Below, one piece after another: positions 21,726 to 30,535 of a stretch of 64,000 bases of DNA. The notes under the pieces were generated by a model, which worked only from the letters and a program-made list of their open reading frames with translations, was not told the DNA's origin and did not search any database. The translations under genes were made by a program, and so were the position numbers. Numbering within the stretch: position 1 is the first letter of the stretch; the number at the start of each line of letters is the position of its first letter. The stretch comes from Sipunculus nudus. Taxonomy: Eukaryota > Annelida > Sipuncula > Golfingiida > Sipunculidae. The stretch covers positions 63,347,917 through 63,411,916 of the forward strand of contig CM049319.1 in assembly GCA_026874595.1 (NCBI GenBank), read 5' to 3'.

Positions 21726-24700
21726 GATATAACGCCTGATCCTGAACTGGACCGTAGCGCTTTAACACAAAATTCTCCATCAATCAGTAGACATAACCGT
21801 CCTCTGAACCAGGTCCTTAGAGACCCCGATATCAAATGTCCCCATATTTTAGTCAATCTTCAAAATAACAGATATAATAATTTGGTTACAGCTACAGTTA
21901 ATTCCCTCGAAGTCCAATGTTTATTAGACACGGGAGCTCAAGTCTCTTGTATTGATTGGCATACGATACAAAATCTAAACAACAGGGGTACTATTCCGGT
22001 TAATCCAGTAAACATTTCATATGTAAAAGGGATCGGAAATATCCATGTTAAAGTTATGGGTCAGGTTGATTTAACTCTTAAATTGGGGGAATTCGGTACC
22101 ACACATTCCTTTCTGGTCTTAACATCTAGTAGTGTACCCATAATATTAGGTACGGATTATTTACAGAAGTACAAAGCCCAAATTGATTTTTCTCATAATG
22201 TTCTCTCCTTAATGAATGGTAAATATCACATTCCACTGTGTAGTAAGGGACGGCCCTCTAATCACTCGTATCTCAGAGTTGCGATTAATACTACCTGTCA
22301 ACCGCTCACAGAAACAATATTACCTGTTTACACTCCGGATCCATACTTCTCGGATACCATTGGACAGGTCATTCCTCTTAGCTTATTAAGAAAGTCGAAA
22401 CGCTTAGCTGGGGCGTATAGCATCAATACCTTAACCAATTCAAAAACTGTCATGCGTGTTATGAATCCTTATACCAAACCAATTAAACTCTCACAGGGTT
22501 ATCCAATTGCCTCATTCCGTTTCCTTTCACCCACATCTGACGCATTCACCATTATCGATCGCCAAGTCAGTATGGACATTAATCAGGTTAGTGCTAGTAA
22601 TACCAATGAGGAAAACGAGAAGGAATATTATAAAATAGCCCAATCCTTAAACTTCAACTTAGAAGGAACAGAATTAAATGAACAGGAAAGATATAAATTA
22701 CTGGCATTTTTAGGCTCAAATCGGGACATTTTTGCTACTAATATTACTGAATTAGGACGTACAAATGTATTCTCTCATTCAATCGATACTGGTGATGAAA
22801 CTCCCATTCGACTGGCCCCATACAGAGTAAGCCCCACTAAAAAGGCTGAAATAGATAGGCAAGTTCAGGAAATGCTCGATACGGGCATCATCCAAGAATC
22901 TACATCCTTATGGCAAGCTCCTGTTTTATTAGTCCCTAAGAAAAATGGACAATATAGATTTGCTGTGGATTATAGAAAATTAAATGCTATAACTAAGCCA
23001 GTAAGTCATCCTTTACCTCGAATTGAGGATGTTTTTGATAGTATTGGACAAGCAAAAGCGCGCATATTCTCTGTTCTAGATATGGCCTCTGGATTTTGGC
23101 AGATTCCAATGCACCCTGACTCTATTGACAACACTGGATTTGTCACGCATTCAGGTACATATACCTGGAATGTTATGCCCTTCGGTCTTCGTAATGCACC
23201 ATCATCGTTCTCTTTTACAGTTGGAACTATTTTAAAGGGTTTAAACTTTAAAAATGCTGTAGTATATGTTGATGATATACTTGTTTATAGTCGTAATTTA
23301 TCTGAACATCTCACTCATTTGTCTCAAGTTTTTACTAGACTACGACAAGCTAACTTAAAACTGAAACCATCCAAATGTCATTTTGCCACTCCTAAGGTCA
23401 ATTTTTTAGGTCACTATATCACAACTAGTGGTGTTGAAATGGACACAGCGAAGACACAAGCTGTTGCCACCTTTCCCCAACCTAAGAACCCTAAACAAAT
23501 GCGCAGTTTCTTAGGATTATGTAATTACTACAGAACATTTGTTAAAGATTATTCAAAAATTGCTTACCCATTGACCAGATTATTGCATAAAGATATTCCA
23601 TTCAACTGGGATACTGCGTGCCAAAATGCTTTTACTAAACTGAAACAGGCTCTGACTACGGAACCTATTGTTTTGGTGTATCCTGATTTTGACAAGGAAT
23701 TCATTTTATATACTGATGCATCCGATTATGCTATTGGTTATATTTTGGGTCAAAAAGACGACCATGGCAAGGAGCGTGTTATTGCCTATGGTGGCCGAAA
23801 TTTGAGAAATAACGAAACCAGATGGGGCATAACAGATAAAGAGTGTTTAGCTATTATAGAAGGTATTAAACATTACAATGTGTATCTTGCAAACGACCGG
23901 CCATTCACAATCGTGACAGATCATAGGGCTCTGACTTATTTGGACTCCTGTAAAAATTCATCAGCAAGGCTCGCTCGCTGGGCTATGAAATTACAGCCAT
24001 ATAAATATACCATAGTATATAAGTCTGGAAAATCAAACGTTAATGCGGACGCTCTTTCAAGAAGAAATTATGATATTAGTTTACAACCCATATCTCGGGA
24101 GGACACCCGTGATGTGTCTAGTCTTAGTTTACTTTCTACGCAGACTATTCCGGATCAGACGTCTGATTTAGTTGAACATCGCTTTACTTATAGCTCTCAG
24201 ATCATAACTCCTGCAATTAATCAATTACAAGAGTTGGCTCAAGCCTCGCAAAATTACACGGACGCGACTCCACAACAGTTATTGGAACATCTTCTTCCTG
24301 AGACTACCCCGATACAGGAATTACAGGGTCAAGATGAGGATTTAATACCTATCATAAAATACCTTAGGAATAAAACTGATTTACCTGATAATCAACGTTT
24401 AGCCAGAAACGTTATTTTAGAAAGTCAAAATTATTTTCTGGATAATAATATTCTATACCATCGTTATTATCCTCGCTCCAGCAGTAAACAAAAAAATGCA
24501 CCATATATTCAGTTAGTCATTCCCCATATCTTGCGTGATGATATTTTAAGATCTTATCATGATTCTTTGGCTGCTGGTTGTCATTTTGGTATTAATTCTA
24601 CCTACGAAGCCTTACGACAGACGTACTACTGGCATTCTATGTATGCTGATATTACAAAATACATACGATCTTGTGACGCTTGTCAGGTTGCAAAACGACA

Positions 24701-25946
24701 TTTCCATGCAAGGGATGCACCACTTATTAATTACCCACTTTCCTCTGTGTTCTCTCGAGTCCATGTAGACGTCTGTGGCCCCCTGAAAACAACTCCAAAA
24801 GGATATAAATATGTTCTTGTCATGGTTGACAGTTTTTCAAAATGGGTAGAGGCTGTTCCATTACGAGAACAGAATGCACAGTCTATCGCCAAGGCTATTT
24901 ATAATACCTTTATTACCAGGTTTGGACCCCCGCATAGCCTCGTTTCGGATAGAGGTGCTAACTTTATGTCCCATTTGATTAAACAATTATGTAAACTTTT
25001 TCAAATTACAAAAGTAGAAACAAGTGCTTACCACCCAGCCTCGAATGGTCAGGTGGAAGTTTATAACCGCACTTTAGTCCAATCACTTCGGACATATATA
25101 GAAGCCGATCAATCTAATTGGGCTGATTTAATTCCAAGTTTATTAATGGCTTTTCGTTTCCGACCTCAGGCACAACTTGATGGCTTTAGCCCATATCAAA
25201 TTTTGTTTGGTAAGAAACCAACACTTCCAATTGATGTGCAGTTGTTACCTGCACCTAAACTGTCCACGCCCGATCAGGCATACCTTGATTTATTAACTAC
25301 ACGCCTGAAACAAATTAGGGAGATAGTAGCTGATATTACTTCTGAGACCAAGGATAAAATTAAACAGCGACATGATATAAAAGCATCTCAACCTGACTTT
25401 CAGGTCGGTGATCGTGTTCTGTTAAAACGTATGGCCAAAACCCCGGGTCTTACGCCAAAATTACTCCCCAAATACTTAGGCCCATACTACATTGCAATAG
25501 CCAATTCTAATAATACGTATAAACTTATTGATTGCCGTACTAACAAAGCTTTACCCGCTTTCCTGCATAGTAATAGGTTAAAAAAATATTTTGATCCCCA
25601 GGATCGTCCGACAAATCGTCGCGATCCCCCCGATCATCCCACCAATGATCCACCCTCGACCCGTGTAGATTCATCCCAGCGTGATACATCCTCTAGAGAT
25701 CGTGCTATCTTGGATCCAGACAGTCCAGGTCGATCTCAAACTTCCCATGATGCATACGCTGCCGTTAATAGGCTTATGAAGTGTTCAAAACACCAAGGAA
25801 AGCGTGTGTATTTCGTGAAATGGGTAGACAAATCACGGAAATCTTCCTGGGAATATGCTGACGATATTTCGCCCGCACTTATCCGTGAATTTCACATTAA
25901 ACGAACAATGACCGGTCAGGTACGCAAACGTAAAAACAAACGTTAA
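21726..25946 (+). CDS. pol: Pol polyprotein: PR-RT-RH-IN with chromodomain
   Basis: Open in the gag frame from the base after the gag TAG to TAA at 25944-25946. No early ATG is present, which supports expression as a Gag-Pol fusion. Counting residues from nt 21882: protease DTGA at 16-19 and ILGTD near 88-92; reverse transcriptase about 345-520 with MPFGLRNAP and YVDD at 462-465; RNase H with D612, E654, D680 and probably D723; integrase zinc finger H893, H901, C931, C934; integrase core D963, D1023, E1059 (35 residues between the last two). A GPY/F module (YLGPYYIA) follows, and near the C-terminus a chromodomain-like segment (RVYFVKWVDKSRKSSWEYADD). It copies and integrates the element; the chromodomain may steer integration to marked chromatin. 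No break is seen in 4.2 kb. Confidence 0.92.
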   Translation, partial: DITPDPELDRSALTQNSPSISRHNRPLNQVLRDPDIKCPHILVNLQNNRYNNLVTATVNSLEVQCLLDTGAQVSCIDWHTIQNLNNRGTIPVNPVNISYVKGIGNIHVKVMGQVDLTLKLGEFGTTHSFLVLTSSSVPIILGTDYLQKYKAQIDFSHNVLSLMNGKYHIPLCSKGRPSNHSYLRVAINTTCQPLTETILPVYTPDPYFSDTIGQVIPLSLLRKSKRLAGAYSINTLTNSKTVMRVMNPYTKPIKLSQGYPIASFRFLSPTSDAFTIIDRQVSMDINQVSASNTNEENEKEYYKIAQSLNFNLEGTELNEQERYKLLAFLGSNRDIFATNITELGRTNVFSHSIDTGDETPIRLAPYRVSPTKKAEIDRQVQEMLDTGIIQESTSLWQAPVLLVPKKNGQYRFAVDYRKLNAITKPVSHPLPRIEDVFDSIGQAKARIFSVLDMASGFWQIPMHPDSIDNTGFVTHSGTYTWNVMPFGLRNAPSSFSFTVGTILKGLNFKNAVVYVDDILVYSRNLSEHLTHLSQVFTRLRQANLKLKPSKCHFATPKVNFLGHYITTSGVEMDTAKTQAVATFPQPKNPKQMRSFLGLCNYYRTFVKDYSKIAYPLTRLLHKDIPFNWDTACQNAFTKLKQALTTEPIVLVYPDFDKEFILYTDASDYAIGYILGQKDDHGKERVIAYGGRNLRNNETRWGITDKECLAIIEGIKHYNVYLANDRPFTIVTDHRALTYLDSCKNSSARLARWAMKLQPYKYTIVYKSGKSNVNADALSRRNYDISLQPISREDTRDVSSLSLLSTQTIPDQTSDLVEHRFTYSSQIITPAINQLQELAQASQNYTDATPQQLLEHLLPETTPIQELQGQDEDLIPIIKYLRNKTDLPDNQRLARNVILESQNYFLDNNILYHRYYPRSSSKQKNAPYIQLVIPHILRDDILRSYHDSLAAGCHFGINSTYEALRQTYYWHSMYADITKYIRSCDACQVAKRHFHARDAPLINYPLSSVFSRVHVDVCGPLKTTPKGYKYVLVMVDSFSKWVEAVPLREQNAQSIAKAIYNTFITRFGPPHSLVSDRGANFMSHLIKQLCKLFQITKVETSAYHPASNGQVEVYNRTLVQSLRTYIEADQSNWADLIPSLLMAFRFRPQAQLDGFSPYQILFGKKPTLPIDVQLLPAPKLSTPDQAYLDLLTTRLKQIREIVADITSETKDKIKQRHDIKASQPDFQVGDRVLLKRMAKTPGLTPKLLPKYLGPYYIAIANSNNTYKLIDCRTNKALPAFLHSNRLKKYFDPQDRPTNRRDPPDHPTNDPPSTRVDSSQRDTSSRDRAILDPDSPGRSQTSHDAYAAVNRLMKCSKHQGKRVYFVKWVDKSRKSSWEYADDISPALIREFHIKRTMTGQVRKRKNKR

Positions 25947-26257
25947 ATACACTGACTGTACTCACCCGTATATAGACCCTAATAGTGAGATGACGAGGAT
26001 ATCATCCGTTTCATTTACATATATTATATCATCACTCTGCAGATGTGTGGATCTTACACATACAGAGCTCACAATAAAATTACCATCTTAAATCCTTAAG
26101 GTTAAGATCAATACACACATTTGTGGAGAGATTTACTATTCTCATATGTCATTCCTCATACTTATTCATCCATTCCTTGTCCCCTTACAGAAAATGGGCA
26201 TCACACGGGAAGAAATACATTCCACTTACCTGTGTTATCAATTGATTATTAGCTGGC

Positions 26258-26656
26258 ATGGCAAACCTGTTTGTTTCCACTCGTATGATTAACAATGACA
26301 CAGTCTCCATACCTCAGCACGTTTATATATCGTTTTGGCAATCGTGGAAATTAAAACGCATGTTGCGTCACGGACTTCCTATTACGATTCTTACGATGAA
26401 ACATCACGGCGTAGTGTATTTGGTTAACTCGTGTCCTACACGGGAGGACCCCACTTCCTATGAAACGGACGTAGACAATAAAGTCGCTACAAATCCATTA
26501 AAAGTTCCGGGTCAGGCACTCAAAACAGCAATGTTTCCTGCTGTACCTCCGTTCATGGCATCGTTGTCCACGATGTCCATGACGGATAATACAACGCATG
26601 CTACGTTGTATCCACTATCTGATAATGTATCATTAGATGGTGCAATATCACGTTGA
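26258..26656 (+). CDS. Third ORF of the retrotransposon, unknown function
   Basis: An ATG at 26258, with an in-frame TGA 15 bases upstream (26243-26245), opens 132 codons between pol and the 3' LTR. This is where env sits in errantiviruses. The product has no signal peptide, no membrane segment and few cysteines, so it is not an envelope protein. It has a basic start (WKLKRMLRHG) and a Met/Thr/Ser-rich C-terminal half. I do not recognise it. Its survival in a young element suggests it may matter, but at this length a chance ORF cannot be excluded. Confidence 0.5.
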   Translation: MANLFVSTRMINNDTVSIPQHVYISFWQSWKLKRMLRHGLPITILTMKHHGVVYLVNSCPTREDPTSYETDVDNKVATNPLKVPGQALKTAMFPAVPPFMASLSTMSMTDNTTHATLYPLSDNVSLDGAISR

Positions 26657-27566
26657 GGTTATTTACTTATGTAGCGTCTATTTAGAAAATTATCGCTATA
26701 TGTATATGTATATATATCTTTGTTATATGATAATGTCTTTTATGATATTTCTTGATAATACATGACATAGGTAGCATTAATCTTGTTGTAACGATTGTAC
26801 ATAAACATATTCTTATTGTTCCTTAATACGTGCATATTGAAAAAAAAAACAATGAAAAAAAATGTACAAAAGCTTTAAAATCCCTAAAGAAAAAGGCTGT
26901 TTGACTACTAATATGTATACTTGTTGCCTCTTTGCAAATAAGCCATGCATATATCTGTATACTTATTATCTCTTATCATTATATCTTATGTGTAGTTAAT
27001 CATCACTATATACCATGTGTAGATCTCATTGATGTATATTTATCCTGCATTATATTCTTATCATATTATGTATATTGGTCTTTTCATATGTATATTTAAA
27101 TATATATATCTATAATGTATTTCCCTGTGATTGTACCTTCATGAAACTTATTGAATATTATCATACAATTAAGGGACAACTATTTTACCTTCTTGCTGTG
27201 TTACGATAAGATGTACTCCAACACACACAAAAAAATATATAAAAACAAAAAAAAAAACCACTAGCATACTAGAGATAGCTACTAGTATATTGTATTATCC
27301 ATGTTTCCTGATACTATATTGATGCTTATGGATTGTACTGCCGCTGCAGCCAGTACTTTGATGCGATTTTTCATGTTATACAATTGATACTTCTTGTATT
27401 TTATATATGTCTATCGTTATGATCATTATTGTTATTATACATATATTCACCGATTTATCTTATTCTTCTTGCTTACATTGTTCTAATGTTGTACACATTG
27501 TCCTCAGTGTGTTGTTCATCTTCCTGTGTATTTGACCCGGAGTTCAAATTTTGAGCCCCAGGGATA
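26657..27566 (+). other. 3' non-coding region of the retrotransposon
   Basis: About 0.9 kb of AT-rich sequence between the third ORF and the 3' LTR, with A-rich tracts near 26839-26860 and 27231-27260. No coding signal and no strong polypurine tract. Confidence 0.6.
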
Positions 27567-28485
27567 TGTTATGTGGTAAGAGGTGTTAATATCTATTATA
27601 AATAATTACAGATTTTAACGCAATATTTTGGTACACATAAGATCAGTTACCAGTTCAGCAGATGGAAAGACAGATAGAGCGACAGAGAGAAATGATAATA
27701 GCCTAAATTGGTGTACCAACGCATTGTCTACCATTGTAAGACAGGTGTTTGGATTCCGATCTCCATATGTCGGTTAGCATATAGGTTTAGAAAAGAAGCT
27801 GATAAATGAGTATTTTAATGGACATAAATTCTGAATGCAGACAACCAGTGATTACTATAGACTGGTATAATTGTTATAGCCATGTGAATGTAAACTTAAT
27901 CAAGTAAGCCAAAATAGATTCTGTTATTATAGGCATCAGCAGAAGCCAGGTTTAGATCTGGATGACAGTGTAAAATGATATAAAAGTCAAAGGTACGGTG
28001 AATACCGGCCTGCGCATGAGGCAGTAATTTAGGACAGGAAAACTGTACCAAAAGTGAGTCAGTAAGTAGCTGGGTCACACAGAATTGATCAGGAGACAAA
28101 TATGTACCCTGAATATATTAATATCAGGAATATAATGATATTACATGAGTTTTAGGTAAAACAAGGGAAAAGTTTGTGTGTAGGCGAAAGCCGAAGCCAT
28201 ATATGGTTATCTAAACATTCAGGTATGTCATAATGACACATATCCAATATCCAATAGAAAAAGTGTAAGATGATGTAAAGGTTTGTGACGTAGTAATACT
28301 GATACAAAATCCTGTGTTGGGCTGGGAACTGGCAGACAGACCCACGCCATCATCAACATGTAAACCAAGACAACTGGAAATAAAACAGCACAATATCCAA
28401 CTTGGACTGTCTCAGTTATTCACCTGACGCGCCGTGTGACTGTGTTATGGCCAGGGAAGAACTCCCCTAATTCCCCGTTGTAACA
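27567..28485 (+). repeat. 3' LTR (919 bp)
   Basis: Same length as the 5' LTR and identical to it by eye except G at 28324 in place of C. The upstream bases (GAGCCCCAGGGATA) are a poor polypurine tract, so the plus-strand primer is not obvious. Confidence 0.93.
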
Positions 28486-28489
28486 ATAT

Positions 28490-28569
28490 AAAAACTCTCC
28501 TCAAAGTCTCCACAAATTCTCCACGAATTCTCCATCTCTCTGTGGTTTCTCTGCGTTTTAGACAGACCC
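28490..28569 (-). repeat. Right TIR, outer part (after the LTR insertion)
   Basis: 80 bp pairing with bases 18600-18679 of the left TIR. Together with 19651-19763 it makes a 193-bp right TIR, the same length as the left one. Confidence 0.85.
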
Positions 28570-28578
28570 GGATATTTT

Positions 28579-28739
28579 GTCATTTTCAGAGTATCAGCTT
28601 GATTTATCGCCCACTCAAACACACTCATTGACACGCATGGCATGTCAAACAGTTTATATTTTTCAGTTGTAACAACATTGAACGGGACATCTGATGAACA
28701 GTTTTTTGTATGGTATGTGTTTTCATGGTAATAATTCAT
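28579..28739 (-). other. Minus-strand open frame abutting the transposon target site, possibly coding
   Basis: On the minus strand an ATG at 28739 opens a frame with ordinary-looking amino acid content (YKLFDMPCVSMSVFEWAI) that runs into the 9-bp target duplication. If the transposon is removed, the frame continues into the left flank (from 18590 downwards) for about 14 codons before a stop. Not recognised; could be an old exon or part of another repeat. Confidence 0.25.
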
Positions 28740-28740
28740 A

Positions 28741-28795
28741 TTTTGATCGATCTAAGTTGCACAGTATTTCTGTAAGTTTGTTAGATTGATCAAAA
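28741..28795. repeat. Hairpin 1: 15-bp stem around a 25-nt loop
   Basis: Arm 28741-28755 (TTTTGATCGATCTAA) pairs with 28781-28795 with one mismatch (G/T). The 25-nt loop 28756-28780 begins GTTGCACAG and ends AAGTTTG. The same loop recurs in the next hairpin. Confidence 0.8.
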
Positions 28796-28802
28796 TAAAG
28801 TA

Positions 28803-28883
28803 TTCACAGGAATCTTATTGAAAACTTTAAGTTGCACAGTATTTCTGTAAGTTTGTTAAAGTTTTCCATAAGATTCCTATGAA
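28803..28883. repeat. Hairpin 2: 28-bp stem around the identical 25-nt loop
   Basis: Arm 28803-28830 pairs with 28856-28883 with two mismatches. The loop 28831-28855 is identical to 28756-28780, yet the stem sequence is unrelated to that of hairpin 1 beyond the closing TAA/TTA. Confidence 0.85.
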
Positions 28884-29078
28884 CACTTAATATGTATGAA
28901 CTGTGTAAGAATAACAATTGTTTTCTCCCTGTAACAGTGCTATAAGGATTCTGCATGAAAATGAGCAAAACATTTGTGAGGTTTTTGTAAAATTCATATA
29001 AGAAGATACTGTTATATCCCAATAAGTGTCATATTTATTTTATGAAAGAAACAAATATGCACAGGAGCAAGAAAAGTT

Positions 29079-30165
29079 ACATTTTTAGCGACGTTGACTA
29101 TAATCATCTGAGCTATAGTCATGGTCCTTTGTCAGCTGCTGGTCCGGCTACCCATCCAGTCCATTAACAGGGTACTATTTGGAACCGTTGAAGCAATGAA
29201 TCCCAAATTTGGCATATCCCCATATAGATGTCACCAAAAGCTCTTACCATACCTAAATATGGGTCACCAGGACTTGATACCTTTGAGATATTAAGGAAAA
29301 TCTTAATTTTCCTAGTTACACTTCAAGACTGCCTAATATCAAAACCACTGATCTGACCCTGATCATTTTAATATGCATTTTCCTCTACACATTTGCTGTG
29401 TACATGCCAGAAATTAGTTCATTATTGCTAATTTTTAGCTCAGCTGACTATAAGTCATCTAAGCTATAGTCGTGGTCCTTTGTCCGTTGGCTGTCCATCC
29501 GTCCGTCCGTTAAACTGGCACGTTTTGAAACCATCGGACCTACGAATCTGAAATTCGGCATACTGTTAGATGTCCCCAAAATCTCCTACCAAGCCTAAAA
29601 TTGGGTCAGTATGACTCTGTTTCTTCCAGATATTAAGGAAAAATTCCAAATTACCAATAAAAATCTATTATTGCATTTCAGGACTACCTAATACCAAAAC
29701 CACTTATCTTTTTTTCTTAATATTTACCAGAAGTAATCTCTTATATATTTCCTATATACATGCCAGAAATTAGGGCTGTTAAGTATAATTTCATTAAGAG
29801 CTGGCTAGCATAACCAAATTTTATGCAAAATCAGTCATCTAAAAAAACTTGATTTTGCTTATTTTTTTATATTTACTTTTATTGGAAAAAAGCTAATAAA
29901 AACCTTTAAAAATTTTCTTCTCTGAAACTGTCTAGACAAATTGTTAATATAAATTCAGAGAAATATTTCATGAAACCATCTGTCAGGTTTGTTTGAATGG
30001 TTCCAGTTTTCTGATGAATACTGGCTGAGTTACAGGAAGCTGAACTTGGTAATTTTGCCAAAAAAAGATACTAAAATTACAACATCAGAAACAGCTTTTT
30101 TTACAATATTTTTATGCAAATTTATGAAATTGCGGTGTTGGTGTTACCACATGCTTCAAGCTTTT
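29079..30165 (+). repeat. Two copies of the AGCTCAGCTGAC-headed dispersed repeat
   Basis: Copies start near 29079 and 29435 with a palindromic head (AGCTCAG..CTGAGCT or AAGCT form), then TCGTGGTCCTTTGTC, a TCCG-rich tract, GATGTCCCCAAAATCTCCTACC and AATATCAAAACCACT. The same family recurs near 36287 and 42283. Non-coding. Confidence 0.7.
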
Positions 30166-30535
30166 TTAGCTTGGTTGACTAAGTCAACTTGGGTATAAGA
30201 ATGGCGCTTTGTCCGTGGTCGGTGCAGGGGTCCAGCCACCCGGCTCCAGTCGTCAGTTAGCAGGGTACAAATTGTAACTGCTGGTCCTTGAAACTTCTAA
30301 GTAAACATCCAGGGAGGTCAATAAAAAATCTCCCTGAAAACCTGAAATAAGGTCACTGTGACCTATATCCTCCGAGCTATAAGGCTTGAAAGTACACCCC
30401 AGAATAATCCTTAATTTGATACAAAATCCCAATATCTTGATAATTAATGCATGGGTTGTTATGAATCTTGCCTTGAATATTAAGCATGACTAGTTAGGTC
30501 AGTTCCAGAAAAGAGGTGTTGCCACCTTTATTTTT
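30166..30535 (+). repeat. Dispersed repeat, GGAGGTCAATGAAAAATCTCC family
   Basis: Starts TTTTTTAGCTTGGTTGACTA, continues with GGGAGGTCAATAAAAAATCT and CCCAGAATAATCC, phrases shared with the array at 33270-34620. Non-coding. Confidence 0.55.

Larger units (their letters stand above)
19764..28485 (+). mobile_element. Ty3/gypsy LTR retrotransposon, complete, very young
   Basis: 8.7-kb element with TG...CA LTRs (919 bp each), primer site, gag, pol (protease, RT, RNase H, integrase, GPY/F, chromodomain), a third ORF and a 3' LTR. It is flanked by a 4-bp ATAT target duplication (19760-19763 and 28486-28489), confirmed because removing it restores the interrupted inverted repeat of the host transposon. 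The LTRs differ at a single base (C at 20521, G at 28324), so insertion was recent. ATAT targets of 4 bp are known for some insect gypsy-group elements (17.6, 297). All frames look intact apart from one in-frame UAG between gag and pol, which may be a programmed readthrough site. Confidence 0.93.
18600..28569. mobile_element. DNA transposon with long TIRs and 9-bp target duplication (MULE-like), split by a Ty3/gypsy insertion
   Basis: The ends GGGTCTGTCTAAAA (18600) and its complement (ending 28569) are flanked by a perfect 9-bp direct repeat GGATATTTT at 18591-18599 and 28570-28578. Removing the retrotransposon (19764-28485) and one ATAT copy leaves about 1.24 kb. Its inverted repeats are 193 bp each and align without net gaps at roughly 80-85% identity. 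Long TIRs with a 9-bp duplication are typical of Mutator-like elements (known range 8-11 bp). No transposase is present, so it is non-autonomous. Between the TIRs it carries a broken protease-type gene tail (18802-19140). Structure is directly visible; superfamily is inferred. Confidence 0.8.

Noticed and set aside
21720-21726. Frameshift site (TTTAAAT) at the gag end
   Set aside because: A slippery-looking run is present, but pol is in the same frame as gag, so a shift would leave the pol frame.
26258-26656. Envelope gene of an errantivirus-like element
   Set aside because: No signal peptide, fusion peptide or membrane anchor, and far too short.
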